DNA from: Scolanthus callimorphus
Taxonomy: Eukaryota > Cnidaria > Anthozoa > Actiniaria > Edwardsiidae
DNA: 64,000 nucleotides
Direction: 5' to 3'
Assembly (NCBI GenBank): GCA_033964015.1
Contig: CM066912.1
Span: 17,471,073 to 17,535,072, forward strand
Shown: positions 33,132-44,826 of the stretch, piece by piece
Layout: each line of letters begins with the position of its first letter
How positions within the stretch are numbered: position 1 is the stretch's first letter
The notes under the pieces: generated by a model
Told to the model about the DNA's origin: nothing
The model's input: the letters and a program-made list of their open reading frames with translations, nothing else
The model's database searches: none
Translations under genes and position numbers: made by a program

Positions 33132-34860
33132 TTGTCAAGCTGTCCCGAAGATCTTGATATTTTTAGAAAGAAGTTAATTAACATGGCATTTGCTAAATCG
33201 ACAATGGTCAACAGACATTCACACTTGAAAAGCTATTTAGCATATTGTGATAATTTCCGTGCACGTCCTTTTCCCGCAGACGCGGTAAACGTTTCTCGTT
33301 ATGTCGCCTTTTTGGTCTCTAACGGCCGTAAGCTCGGTACAATACAAAACCACCTCTCAAGCATCAAACATTTCCATCAAATTCGCGGTTTTGCCTTAGA
33401 TTGGGACACGGATTACTTTCTCCGGCTTACGCTCATGGGCGCTAAGCGTTATCTAGGAAATTCGGTAAACAGAAAGCGAGCATTCACCCCGCTCATGTTA
33501 CGTGCAATGGTCCCTCATTTGGATTTCACCAAACCTTTGCATGCGGCGATGTGGGCTCTTTTTCTGGTTGCCTTTTACCGGAGGGTCTAATTTGCAGGTC
33601 GCAGGTTGCAGGTCAGGTGCAGGTTGCAGGTTGAGTCTAAAATGCAGGTCGGGTGATTTTTACGTGATTTTTTTAGATTTAACATTTTAGAGGAAATTTG
33701 TTCTCTCGAGAGACAGTATATTATAATACGCAAAGGAAAAAGTGAGCTGAAAAGTCGGCTGTCGAGTAATCGCTTAAAAATAAACACAGTAAACATACAA
33801 CAATTACAAAAGCTCAGGAAACAAGGTGAAAAATATTTAGTCTCCCGGAAAAACCGGGAGAGATAGCCCCGTGGTATTGTCATTTTAATACGATGTGATG
33901 TGATAGTATAAGGTATAAACTATATTCTATTATTCAGTGACAGACTTAAATCTGATCAAGTCGTTGGATGAAAGACCCCCGATCAAGCTCAATCGGCGTT
34001 TATAACGTTTATAAAAGCAAATAACAAGGTCGAAAAGCTAATCAAATAATATTGTTTACCCACACTATTGTCACTAAACCATTCTTGGCATTGATTAATG
34101 CTCGAAGGAACAAAGGGAATACGGTTTTGCATGAATAATTCACGAATAAAAGCACTCACCTTGATCTCTTCGCCAAACAAAGTGTTATAATTATACTGTC
34201 TCTCTCGAGTAAAAATTCCTCTAAATCTAAAAAACCTAGAAATCACCCGACCTGCATTTTAGACTCAACCTGCACCTGACCTGCAACCTGCATCTGACCT
34301 GCAACCTGCGACCTGCAAATTAGACCCTCCGGCCTTTTACTCGTTTTTACGAAAATCGAACCTAGTCATTTCGTCGCGTCCACCCTTCACTAAAGTGCTA
34401 CGACGCTGCGATGGGGCATACTTGCGGTTGCCGCCACAAAAACTATTCAGTTTTCGGAACGCGCGCTTGTCATCCCTTTGCCATCAATACCAGACTCTAT
34501 TCTTTGCCCCATTAGGGCCCTTCGCAACCATCTCTATTACAATCAACTCTCACCGGACGCTTTCCTGTTTTCGGCATTTCAGGGTGGTTCATGCGAACCA
34601 CAACCTATCAAATATGCGCAATTTTCACGCTTCATCAAGCTTTTAGTTGGTCATTTAGGCCTAGATCACACATTATTTTCAGCTCACAGTTTTCGCCGAG
34701 GTGGTGCAACGTTTGCTTTTGATTGCGGTTTGCCTTCTGAATTGATCAAAAGTCATGGCGACTGAGCGATGCTTATCTAGTGTATCTCGAAATGACCGAT
34801 CAACAGAAGCGAGCGGCTGTCACCGAAATGGCACGCAACGTCCGAGAGCAAGGCCTCTAA
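33132..34860 (+). pseudogene. DIRS/Ngaro-type tyrosine recombinase, interrupted
   Basis: The N-terminal core-binding part (LSSCPEDLDIFRKKLINMAF, YVAFLVSNGRKLGTIQNHLS, KRAFTPLMLRAMV) runs to VAFY at 33578, where a MULE-like element intervenes. It resumes at 34341 with SFLRKSNLVISSRPPF (catalytic Arg), shifts frame near 34475 (LPSIPDSILCPIRALRNHLY), then HTLFSAHSFRRGGATFAFDC (His-x-x-Arg), and after another shift at 34750 SDAYLVYLEMTD with the catalytic Tyr. All four R-H-R-Y residues can be seen, so decay is recent. The enzyme would integrate the retroelement by site-specific-type recombination. Confidence 0.85.
33579..34331. mobile_element. MULE-like MITE inserted in the recombinase gene, 9-bp TSD
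   Basis: Ends CGGAGGGTCTAATTTGCAGG and its inverse enclose 753 bp; arms pair for about 85 bp and consist of GCAGGTTGCAGGTC-type minirepeats. The direct repeat GCCTTTTAC flanks it at 33570-33578 and 34332-34340. Removing element plus one repeat rejoins the recombinase codons VAFY-SFLRKSN in frame. A 9-bp duplication with long inverted repeats suggests the Mutator superfamily. No transposase is encoded. Confidence 0.9.
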
Positions 34861-34960
34861 CTTTCCCGCCACCTATCGATATATCTCTCATTTTTTGTTT
34901 ACGTTTATTCCATTGTTCTTCCATCCCTCTACACATTCATCCTTCCTCGTTTGGGTTTGG

Positions 34961-35077
34961 GTGCCGGAGATTTATTGTTATTAGATGTTTTTCTATCTCG
35001 TCGATGGAACAATAAAAACTCCGTTTATATCCAAAACTCGCCTCATATCCTTGTGTAGCGGTATGAGTAGAACAATT
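34961..35077 (+). repeat. Retroelement 3' direct repeat, first copy (B1)
   Basis: Begins GTGCCGGAGATTTATTGTTA and ends GTAGAACAATT. It contains AATAAA in GGAACAATAAAAACTCC, a likely polyadenylation signal. It is repeated at 35214-35328 with about 97 percent identity. Paired right-hand repeats around a spacer are the split-direct-repeat arrangement of Ngaro-type elements. Confidence 0.8.
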
Positions 35078-35213
35078 GGTTAATGATTACCATAGTGATA
35101 ATGTTTAATTGTTTGAATGACGTCATATTGTAACGTATTTAAGACCTTGACAGGGTCACGTAACTCAGTCATAATCTCTACGTGTTGCTACCCTTAACCC
35201 TCCTACCCGTAAG

Positions 35214-35328
35214 GTGCCGGAGATTTATTGTTATTAGATGTTTTTCTATCTCGTCGATGGAACAATAAAAACTCCGTTTATATCCCAAACTCGCCTCATC
35301 CTTGTGTAGCGGTATGAGTAGAACAATT
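35214..35328 (+). repeat. Retroelement 3' direct repeat, second copy (B2)
   Basis: Matches 34961-35077 apart from two small indels. The 136-bp spacer 35078-35213 would correspond to the A2 segment. LINE coding sequence begins immediately to its right, giving the right boundary of the element. Confidence 0.8.
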
Positions 35329-38300
35329 TGTGAGAAATTTAACACACTTGGCCTCACGCCTATCTTCTAAGGGGGCAATATTTGCCCGCTCTAGCGCATC
35401 ACTATATGACAGATGAGGCCAAACGATCGCAAGCGCACGCTTTTGTACGCATTCCAATGCGTGACTTAAGTATTTAGGCAAGCCGGCGAAAACCACTGAG
35501 GCATATTCCATTGTAGATCTTATGAGCGCGCAATAAATTGATACGATTTCAGCCGGTGGAACACCACACTTTTTTAACTGACGCAGAGCGTAAAGTCATC
35601 TGTTGGCTTTCTTCACCACATAGTCGCAGTGCGCAGCCCATGTCAGATCCTCTGATAAGTGTACCCCGAGTAGCTTAAAAATAGCTACTTGTTCTATCAG
35701 GGATCCCCCGACGACAATGGGCTTGGGCACGCAAGTGAGTTCCTAGGAACAATCTCAAGTATCGTCAGGTCGTCTACATACTTTGCACGAGGACGCCAGG
35801 TGTTAACTAGCGAGTTAACCATAACTGCGAAGAGTATAGGGCCTAATTTAGTGCCCTGAGGAATGCCTCCCCGTAGGGTTTGCGAGCTTGAAAACGTGGT
35901 GCTAATTCGAGTGACCTGAGATCTCTCATGCAAGTGGGCAACCCACCTTAGAAGGCAATTGTGAAAATTAAATTCCGAAAGCTTTTGTAGTAGAATTTTA
36001 TGGTCAATAAGGGACGTGTCATTATTTAGCGGGGGGGGAGGGCTCCTATTTTTGTGGGGAGGTCCTATTTTTTTTCGCATGTCTAAAGGGAGGGTCCAAA
36101 TTTTTTACACTCCTGTTTGGGGGAGGGTCATAATTTTTTCATCAAACATTTGGACGATGAAGAGGGTAAAACAGATGGCGATAGTGGTTATTTCAGCAAC
36201 TTCTCTATAAAAATTTCGGCGCGCTTCGCGCGCATAAATAATGACATCTAATATACGCTTTGAGCAATAAAGACACTACCCTAACGCCGTTTACAAGAAC
36301 AAGTGTATCTTGACGAGAAAAAGCAGACTCTCCCAAAAATGCCCTTGGCAAGTCACTATATATTTGAAAGAAGACCTCATAGGTACGCATGAGTTTTCGA
36401 CGTTACAAGCATAGAAATTCGTCCGTTGGGCCGCGCTTCGCGCACATGAATATTAAAACTTCTTCATTTGCGGCGCGCAGTTGTGCGCATGAATAATGAT
36501 GATGAGCCCATCATTAGAAGCTTTCATCTAACCTTTATATGTAGCGTACTTCCTTGGCTCCTGACAGGCTTTGTTTACTATACCGAACACAACACATGTT
36601 CATATACCCTTTCTCTGGGGCTTCATGAAATGCGTTTATCAAAATTCGGGCGCGCTTCGCGCGCAACGAAAGATATGCGTCCTCCTTTTTCGGCAAAATG
36701 TCTTCAGTACTATAGGTCAAATAGGGGACGGGAGAGGTGGGATCATGTTAATCATTCTCCTCATAGAGGGAGGATCACTGCATTTTCCCCGTGTATTACC
36801 CAAAATCCTCACGTAAATACTCTAGGCGATAAATAATAACCGCGGTTCCTTAGCTTTGGCAGAAGTAAGAAAAAAGTATTTCTATATTAAGAAGAATGAA
36901 AGAGACATTGAATCACTCGGACAATAGTCTATCTGACAGTTTTTTTCAGAAATAAATTACATGGGGGAGGGTCCCAAATTTTTTTCCTACGACTTGGGGA
37001 GGGTCACATTTTTTATGTTATGTTCAAGGGGAGGGTCGTAATTTTTTTTAGCCTTGTTTGAAAAAAATGGGAGCCCTCCCCCCCCGGTAAATAATGACAC
37101 GTCCCTAAGGTCGAAACCCTTTTTAAAGTCCGCAAAAAAGAACCTAACAAAGCAGTTGCCCTTATCCAGGGCTTCTAATGCTAAGTGCAAGATGTAAACT
37201 AAGGCCTGCTCAGTCGATTTGCCTGCAACTGCAAACTGTTTACTGTCCAGGTCCTCAAGAATCGCAGGGAGGACACGAGTCAGAGTGAACCCCTCGAAAA
37301 TCTTGGCGATCTGGCAAGTCAGTGATATGGGCCGAAGATCGTCCTCGATCGACTTGGGCGGGGTCTGTTTGGGGGTGGGGTGGACAATTGCGGACTTCAG
37401 CAAAGGGGGCACGAGGCCGTCTCGGAGAGAGGCATTGTAGATGTCAGCTACAACAGGGGCCAATTCAAAAGCGAAAGTTTTGATGACAACATTCGGCAGC
37501 TTGTCCAGTCCGGCAGCTTTCTTGGTCTTGGTAGACTGAGGGCTATGTAGGCTTCGCGACCCCTCATAAATAGCTCATCAGGGATTTCGGATACAGGTAT
37601 GTTCCGAATATCCGCTGAAGTGATGGGGATAAAGGCCGACGTGAGGCCCGAGAAAAACAAATTGATTCTCTCGGCCAAAAGCTCAACAGAGACAATAGAT
37701 GTGCCATCTATTAGTTGGTTATAGCACTGCCCTTCGTCATGAGATATTCCTGAAAGGCTTTTCACTGTTTTCCACCACTGCGTGATGTTAGAGTTTTTAA
37801 AGCTCTTCACTTTAACAGCATAGAACACCTTTTTGGATTGAAATTTGAGGTGCTGGGCCATATTTCGCCAACGCTTGTACAAAACCGAGTCTTTTCCATG
37901 CCCATTTAGAAATTTTTGCCGTTTTTTGATGGCCGCTTTAATTCGCTTGGTCATCCAGGGTTTGTCTGTGGCATTAACATGTACAACTTTAAGGGGGAAA
38001 AACTCGTTTACAGCATCTAAAAGTGTTCGGTGGAAGAACTGAAATTTCTCAGAACAAGACTCAAGCGAGAAGAGCTCGTTCCAAGAGAATGCCGTTATCC
38101 AAGAGCCGAACGCGCGAATACGGCTATCTCTCGTATCCCGACGATGAATCTTTTGTTTTGGACGCCCGGCAGTTGGCTCGTACGGCGGAACAAGAACACT
38201 GTAGTGGTCACTAGAGCCTATCTTGGGCAGTTGCCTAGGCGACTTGAATAACTTGGGGTGGTTCGTTAAACACCAATCGAGAATGCCTGAGTCACGCGTG

Positions 38301-38704
38301 AGAACTTTGACAATTTGGGTGAGACCGCACGCACGCTTGAATTGTGTAGCGGAAATGTTAGTAGAGGTGGGATTAAAATCACCAATAACCCATACAAGGC
38401 ATTCAGGATGGTCACGCGTGTAAGAGTCAACAACAGACTGGATGTGACAATAGAGTCTAGAATTATCGGCGGCCAACGCTTTAGGGGGATGATACACAAC
38501 ACCAACAAGAATGATAGAAACACGACGCGGCAGTCTGCGAGGTCTGATTTGGAACCACAAGGTTTCCGTAATGGCGTCATCGAGATCGTAATTTGCTAAA
38601 CGCATACATGGCATCTTACAGTGCCATGATGGAGTGAAACTATTGCACAGACATGCTCTGATGCGATAAAGCCAAGGAGACAGCCCTAGCACAAGAAGAT
38701 TCAT
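35329..38704 (-). pseudogene. Second LINE: endonuclease and reverse transcriptase, broken
   Basis: Minus strand from 38704: an AP-endonuclease part (VGVVYHPPKALA, WVIGDFNPTS, SGILDWCLTNH, GSSDHYSVLV), the linker (DKPWMTKRIKAAIKKRQKF), then RT fingers. A frameshift near 37450 leads to LRPISLTCQIAKIFEGF, AVAGKSTEQALVYILHLAL and FFADFKKGFDL (motif A), where a transposon intervenes. It resumes with IDHKILLQKL, RGGIPQGTKLGPILF (motif B) and AKYVDDLTILEIV (YVDD). The C-terminus (MEYASVVFAGLPKYLSHALE, CVQKRALAIVWPHLSYSDAL) reaches the DIRS edge. The endonuclease N-terminus is missing. It belongs with the CR1/L2/Jockey group; the exact clade is uncertain. Confidence 0.85.
36011..37105. mobile_element. 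PIF/Harbinger-like element inside the LINE, TAA TSD
   Basis: The inverted ends GGGACGTGTCATTATTTA continue through a poly-G/poly-C tract into AGGGCTCC/GGAGCCCT, about 35 bp in total. TAA is duplicated at 36008-36010 and 37106-37108; excision restores the LINE reading FKKGFDLIDHKIL exactly. GGG-starting ends with TAA/TTA duplication are typical of PIF/Harbinger. The 1,095-bp interior has no transposase but holds palindromes such as GCGCGCTTCGCGCGC at about 36219, 36430, 36472 and 36650. A related copy lies inverted at 28.7-30.1 kb. Confidence 0.9.
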
Positions 38705-39492
38705 TGCCTTCTACCCGACTAGTTCTCTTGTCAAATCAAATAGGCCCTGGTTCAGACAGCGGTGCTCATCGCCGTGTTTTGGTATTTGTGGCTGTTATTA
38801 ACGATTCGTAAAAGCTTAAACGGTTGTGAAATTCCCACGAGAAAAAAGAAAAATCCCGTGTGATGCAAGTTATGATCTATATACAAGTCAAACTGGTCCT
38901 GTTTCTCGTTTTAATTTTGTTTACTTATTTATTTATTTATTTATTTATTCAGCTTCGCCCGAGGGCCGAGGACACGAAAGGTTCCATCAAAGTATTATTC
39001 AACGTAAAACGATTGAACCGAAAATACTTAAAGATGTCAATAAATCTGAAAAGGAAGACATATTGTATGCAAGAAGAAAAATAAACCAAGCATACCAATG
39101 TGCTTAGGAAATTGTAGTGGTTAATACTGAAATCACTATATGAAAACATAGGATGCACTTATTTTTTTTTCAAGAATGTTTAAAATATTTGTTTTAGATT
39201 CCTTACCTTATCTCCAAGGTTCTTTCAAAAGCTGCATATTTGACAGGAATTCTAAAGAGCTTTTCGTTGACATTTTAATAGTAGAATTAAAACTGTATTT
39301 GCTGCTACGGTGCTCGCTATCCAATATTTTTGCTTCACTGTTCATTAGATATTAAAGAAGGAAATATTGTTTTCACGGTAAACATGTTGATGAGACGAGA
39401 ATGAAGCAATAAACGCTCTCAAACCTAATTGGCGAAAATGATGCCCCTTGAAGCAATTTGCGACAAGTGTCAATTATAGCGACCAGTGGCAA
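38705..39492. other. Non-coding stretch with a TTTA microsatellite
   Basis: TTTA units at about 38922-38948 read as a hydrophobic Phe/Ile/Tyr tract in the frames there; these are not genes. Nothing else recognised. Confidence 0.5.
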
Positions 39493-40330
39493 ATTTCTAA
39501 TATATAGATTTAGCCACTGGCTAAAAGCGGAGCTCCCGGTTATATATTTTTATAAAAGGGTGCGTTTACCTATCTTGTTGGGCCGTTGCTAGGGAAAATT
39601 ATAAGTCCTGCAAAAGATAAATCATGTGACGTGTCGCGACGTCACTTGCTACAGAAAACATTCTTGTTCTCCATTGCCATACTTGCAAATTCAGATTTTT
39701 TATGTTGCATTTCAAAGAGCTCCATACCCACATACTCCGGATGTTTTCTCGACTGTACCCAAGTTTGTTCGCCTAGCGATGTTGCCTTCTCGAGATATAG
39801 ACTTTTCTAGATATAGACTTTTCCCCTTGCCTCCAAAATAACTTTACCAAAGTTTGGTCACCTAGCGATGTTGCCTTCTTGAGATATTGAATTTTCTACT
39901 TTTGATGACGTCATCGATGACGTCATGTCACGTGACCTTGGTGGTGCATCCCCTATACCTCCAAAATATTTTTACCCAAGTTTGGTCACCTAGCGATGTT
40001 GCCTTCTTGAGATATTGACTTTTCTAGTTTTGATGACGTCATCGATGACGTCATGTCACGTGACCTTGGTGGTGCACTCTCCTTGCCTCCAAAATAACTT
40101 TACCCAAGTTTGGTCACCTAGCGATGTTACCTTCTTGAGATATTGATTTTTCTAACTTCGATGACGTCATTCCGGACGAACGAACGAACGAACGAACGAA
40201 CGCACAAACCGGAAGTCCATGACAGAATCGTTGGATGCATATACACTTTTTTTTGTTCCTTTTTCTCCTGCATGTAGCTATGGGGCTCCGCTCGCGGGCG
40301 CCTTCGGCGCCCGCGGGAGCTCCGCTACAA
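39493..40330 (+). mobile_element. Composite repeat (pearl/HINE-like), copy 2
   Basis: Starts with the same TAGATTTAGCCACTGGCTAA and AAGCGGAGCTCCCGG as copy 1. It carries two full and one partial diverged satellite units (cores at 39915 and 40043, again 128 bp apart), then a CGAA instead of CGGA microsatellite (40177-40203), a GC hairpin (GCGGGCGCCTTCGGCGCCCGC) at about 40293-40313 and a terminal GGGAGCTCCGCT. At 0.84 kb it is the most compact version and defines both ends of the family. Confidence 0.7.
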
Positions 40331-42389
40331 AATATATCACAACCATTACATTTTGAACGTGGTTTTGGTGATTGAAAATTGAGCCAACAAAAGCAAAAAA
40401 AATCCGTGTTTAAATAACGGACAAAGAAAATTCTTGAAAACATTCTGAAAAATATTTAATCACACTGAAAACGATTATAGACACATGTAACTAAGCTCCC
40501 GTTGTGATGAGGATCGATAAATTAAGACAGCCATTAACTACTTTTTTCAATTTATTCTAAAATTATAGTTCTTGAATGGCAGTAGCATAGATCGCCAAGT
40601 ATGACGAAAGCTCAATGCGTTTGTTCTTTCATTCTTCTGTATGCTGTACTATTTTCACTGCTGTGCGCAATCTTATGAGAGTTCCTCTTATCACTCTGTT
40701 GTCGTTTCTCCCGCTGTTAAGGAGATAGTTAGTCCTTTGATAACGTCGCGGTTATGAGATGCCAGTCTCAATAGTCTCGTTCGGCTCTGAAAGTAGTTTT
40801 AGTGGTTTTAAGGTATGCGGTCTTTGTAGCACACGGCATAGTTGTGTTTCATACTAATTTTTTGAAGCTTCTATTTGCTCTGCAAATCGCTTCTGGTCAA
40901 TTCCACAGAAATGACACATGTCTGTCACGTGAGTCACGCAATTATTACTAAATTGAGAACACCAACAAGCTCTTTTAAAGAAACAATAACAGTCTGCTGT
41001 AGGATATCAACAGAAAACTCGCCCTCGGAAAGCTAGAATTTTGTTACCCAGTCACGTCAGTAACATGGAATCACGTCAGCACCCTCGGACATGTGACTAT
41101 ATGCGTTAAACGCCCGGCTTGCACTGCATGTAGTTTGCTGAACCGGCAGTCATCTGGCTTCATGACTTTTCTGCCTTTCAAATATTTGAATTTAGCCAAT
41201 CATAGCCCTTCAAGCTACATCGTGATATTTCCCCTCCCCTCCCCCTCCTTTGTTACATCTAGATTTCCCCACTTCCCCCCTCCCTTGTAGCATCACGGCA
41301 ACCGCTTGTTCGACGTTGGGTATCATACATGTCTTGTCCCTTCTCCCTTGTAAGCACTTTAACTCTGCCAACACGTAGACCAATCAGTCGTCCATGAGGG
41401 ACGACAATTTTCTTCTTGGGGATGATAATCAATGGAAACATGCCAAACATCGTTTATTATTTAGGGTATTTCCATTTTGACAAATAAATAAGTATGCTAA
41501 GGTAGTAAAACTTTAACAATATTAACGTTGCCACTGATGAGAATGCGCAATATATGTTCTTAATTTTATTACTACAAGAGATCAAATCAAGCCGGAGTGA
41601 TTGAAAATAAAACCTTTGCTCAGTTTTGTGCTGCATATTTTCAAACTTGAAAATAAATTTACCCTAAAAAATTGGGTTTATAGCGCTAGTGTTTTGTCTC
41701 AAAATTTATTTGTTCCTTTGTCAGCCTATTGAACATTCAAGCATTCACAACCCAAGCACCTACAGTCTGTTAGTCTGAGGAACGAGCCGGGGAGCTCTTG
41801 GTACGAGAATGTACATCGATAGCCTTCAGGCTGGTTTCCATAGCAGGGGACCTTTATGTGACGCATGCGCAGATGCACGGCCTGATTTGTCTTCAGCTGA
41901 GCAAATGCTGGTTTGTTGTCGTGTCGACCGAGTTAATTTCTCCATTTTTAAGCGGGAATAAGTAATGTAAACCACAAACGGAGTTCAACAGAAACAATAC
42001 TTGTACTTGGGGAATAAATTTTGAGCAGTTTGAGCTTGAGATTGCTACGCTATTCGCTTCGGCAAAGCAGCTCTATTTTCATTGATCTAATAGTGCGAAT
42101 ATAAAACAATCCATTCATTAGCATAATCATTCTGGTTCCGACTGCCACGCTGGCCACATCTCGCCATCTTCCTGCACTTCACTCTTCAACTCTACATGCC
42201 TACCAAATAAAATAAATACGCTTCCCTTCCTGGCTCTTCGCATACTTCCCGTCGCCTTCTACTGGTTTTCTGCTTCAGCATGATGTCTACAGTTCTGCTT
42301 TAATCATTTTTCCGTACAGAGTTTCAGGTGAGGTCGGTGTTTTTCGCTAGTTCGCCATGGTTCTCTAGCGTGTTTTTCTAGCAATGTTG
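40331..42389. other. Non-coding stretch
   Basis: I find no gene. A C-rich pyrimidine tract lies at 41226-41285; the frames there are low complexity. Confidence 0.4.
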
Positions 42390-42690
42390 TTATTATTTAT
42401 CCCATGTGCACCTTAGCCTAGTTTTCTTCCCCAGCTTAGCTACTGTTATCAGTTTGTTTGTGTCACAATATTCTTAATATTTAGTCGTATTCCTTGCCCC
42501 GCTGTTGTTTAGTTTATGTTGCCGTTGTTCGTCTCTGGCAGTCGCCGTAGCTACACGTGGTTTTCCAGCCATTTATTTTCGTTTATTCCATGTCCACTGT
42601 TCGCCTTACTTTTCTCCCCCGTTTTAGCTACTGTTTATTAGTTGCTTGCCCCACAATATTCTCCGTTTTAAAATCCTATTCCTTTACTCG
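42390..42690. repeat. Diverged tandem duplication, period about 190 bp
   Basis: Blocks near 42398-42500 and 42585-42690 share TTTATCCCATGT/TTTATTCCATGT, TTAGCTACTGTT, then CACAATATTCT and TATTCCTT in the same order. Pyrimidine-rich on the plus strand. Function unknown. Confidence 0.5.
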
Positions 42691-43002
42691 CTCGACGTGG
42701 TTCAGTTATGCCTGATGTACCCTTGCTAAGCCTCGCATTTCGCTTTTATTCGCTTAGTTCGCTCTAATTTCTTGTCATTTTTCTACGCATTTCTCTTGTT
42801 TGTGTTGCTCTCGGTTTTGCATTACAAAGCACGCCGCTTTCGCCACGCTTTTTTGCCTCCCTACTAATTGTCTTCTTCTTTTTGTTCGCATGGTTCATTT
42901 TTTCTTTGTTGGTCCAGCCTATCATGCAAGAACCTACAAAACGCCAGTCTACTACATCACAGAAGTCCAGTTGCAAGTATAACCTTCTCAAAATAAAATT
43001 GT

Positions 43003-43500
43003 TTAGATCATGGAAGTTGGAGCCTGCACAAAAATTCGTAGATCATGGAAGTAAGAGCCCATGCACAAAAATTTATAGATCATGGAAGTAAGAGCCCGTG
43101 CACAAAAAAATAAAGATCATGGATGTAAGAGCCCATGCACAAAAAAATAAAGATCATGGATGTAAGAGCCCATGCACAAAAATTCGTAGATCATGGAAGT
43201 AAGAGCCCATGCACAAAAATTCGTAGATCATGGAAGTAATAGCCCATGCACAAAAATTCGAAGATCATGGAAGTAAAAGAGCCCATGCACAAAAATGTAC
43301 AGATCATGGATGTAAGAGCCCATGCACAAATTCGTAGATCATGGAAGTAAGAGCCCATGCACACAAATTTATAGATCATGGAAGTAAGAGCCCATGCACA
43401 AAAAAATAAAGATCATGGATGTAAGAGCCCATGCACAAAAAAATAAAGATCATGGATGTAAGAGCCCATGCACAAAAATTCGTAGATCATGGAAGTAAGC
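43003..43500. repeat. Tandem array of about 13 units of 36-38 bp
   Basis: Unit: AGATCATGGAAGTAAGAGCC, then CATGCACAAAAATTCGT, with two alternating end types (TTCGT or TTTAT, and AAATAA). Some units have GGATG instead of GGAAG. The short frames with repeated CMGSY-type peptides on the minus strand are artefacts of this array. Confidence 0.9.
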
Positions 43501-44709
43501 TGGTTCCTTGGAAAACAAAATATACGGTACCAGAAAAATGTCCAGTACCGAAGACAGAAGTGCATAGTACTGAAAATAGGAATACAGAAGCTAAGCAATC
43601 CATAACATACACCTAAAATATTAGTAGTTTTTACTAGTGCATGTCAAAAAAAAAAATTCTTTTTCTTCCAGTTTCCACTTACCTGTCGTACCAAAGGCCT
43701 GACCTTATCTGTGCCTTACAACCCCTTTCGGGGGGTTCGGTCCGGCTCTACGGTGAGTGGGGACCTCCTTCCCGGCGATCCTTTATTTACTTTTTCTCTC
43801 ATGTGTAATTGCTTGTGTTTTCACTCTATGCCCCTTAGGGGCGAGATGGAGATCCCCGCTTACTGAGCTGGATCGGATCCCCCTGATCATGTCAGACTTA
43901 GAATTGTTTCCAATTATTTAGTACGGCAGGGCAGCATGTTATTCCTATACATATTTGGCCTTAGGAGCCTGCACATTGTTTTAGTTCTATTATATATTGT
44001 TTTACCACCTTCTGCCAGAGAATTTCTGAGTTTTTGGAAAAGGTGTATGTTATGAATATCTTTTCTTCAGTTTGGCTGAGTTTACTATAATTTGTATCAT
44101 AGATCACCTGGCAGGGGTCTTGGGTACTGACAGATGTCTGGACCACGTACCTCAGGCAGACCCTGTTTTCTTACTGTTACCACTGTTGCCCACCATTTTG
44201 TTTGGGTTAAGAAACTCTAGGCACGACCTAGTTTACAAGCTTAACATTTATTGGCTATCAAAGTGTGTAACCCATACTGGTAGTATATTTCTACTATATA
44301 AAATATTCTATCACGTCATCGTGGCTAGTCTATGAGACCAGAAATTGCAGTGCTCCTTGGTGGACTTCGGAAGGCGATGATGTCCGATGACTTCCCGATG
44401 ATGTCGTGTGTAAACATTCGGAAAGCCTCGAATATCCAATTCTCTGTCATAGTCATGCTCGGGTGAAGGTTGGTTTTCGGCGTGAAGCCCCAAGTCACAG
44501 CTCTCGAAGAGGGAGGCAGAATGTAGGTTTAAAATCCTTCTTATGAACTAGAATATTCCTTACCAGGAATTATACGGAGGTCTGTGAAGTAGCTAACAGG
44601 TGGATATGCAATTAACATTGCTCCAAGAGCTCATCATGGGATGCTGTTGTATCGCTTAGGGGATTTGGTATCAAGAGGAAGGGGTCGGTTGATATCATAG
44701 TGGTTGTTT
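43501..44709. other. Non-coding stretch with a GC-rich hairpin
   Basis: ACCCCTTTCGGGGGGT at about 43720 folds into a strong short stem and is followed by GGTTCGGTCC, which resembles a tRNA B box, but no cloverleaf can be built. No gene found. Confidence 0.35.
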
Positions 44710-44826
44710 AGAATTCTGAGTTATGGAAAGGGTCTGTGGGGGTTCTGAGTTATGGAAAGGGTCTGTGGGGGTTCTGAGTTATGGAAAGGGTCTGTGGAGG
44801 TTCTGAGTTATGAAGAGGGTCTGTGG
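44710..44826. repeat. 30-bp tandem repeat, about 4 units
   Basis: Unit GGTTCTGAGTTATGGAAAGG followed by GTCTGTGGGG. The array is cut by the transposon at 44827 and one further unit-like stretch follows that element at 46583-46610, showing insertion into the array. Confidence 0.85.

Larger units (their letters stand above)
22225..35328 (+). mobile_element. DIRS/Ngaro-type tyrosine-recombinase retroelement, split by nested insertions
   Basis: Same-strand gag, RT, RNase H and tyrosine recombinase in canonical order, ending in split direct repeats. Two foreign blocks interrupt it: about 24370-32570 and 33579-34331. The coding frames on either side of the second block join exactly; the first junction is only inferred from domain order. 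I could not find the left repeat that should match the spacer between the two right-hand repeats, so the left boundary is unknown, and the halves could in principle be from two copies. Confidence 0.65.

Noticed and set aside
43003..43500. CRISPR-like 37-bp repeats
   Set aside because: Units are contiguous with no spacers.
43690..43760. tRNA or other Pol III gene at the GGTTCGGTCC string
   Set aside because: A B-box-like string is present but no A box at proper distance and no cloverleaf.
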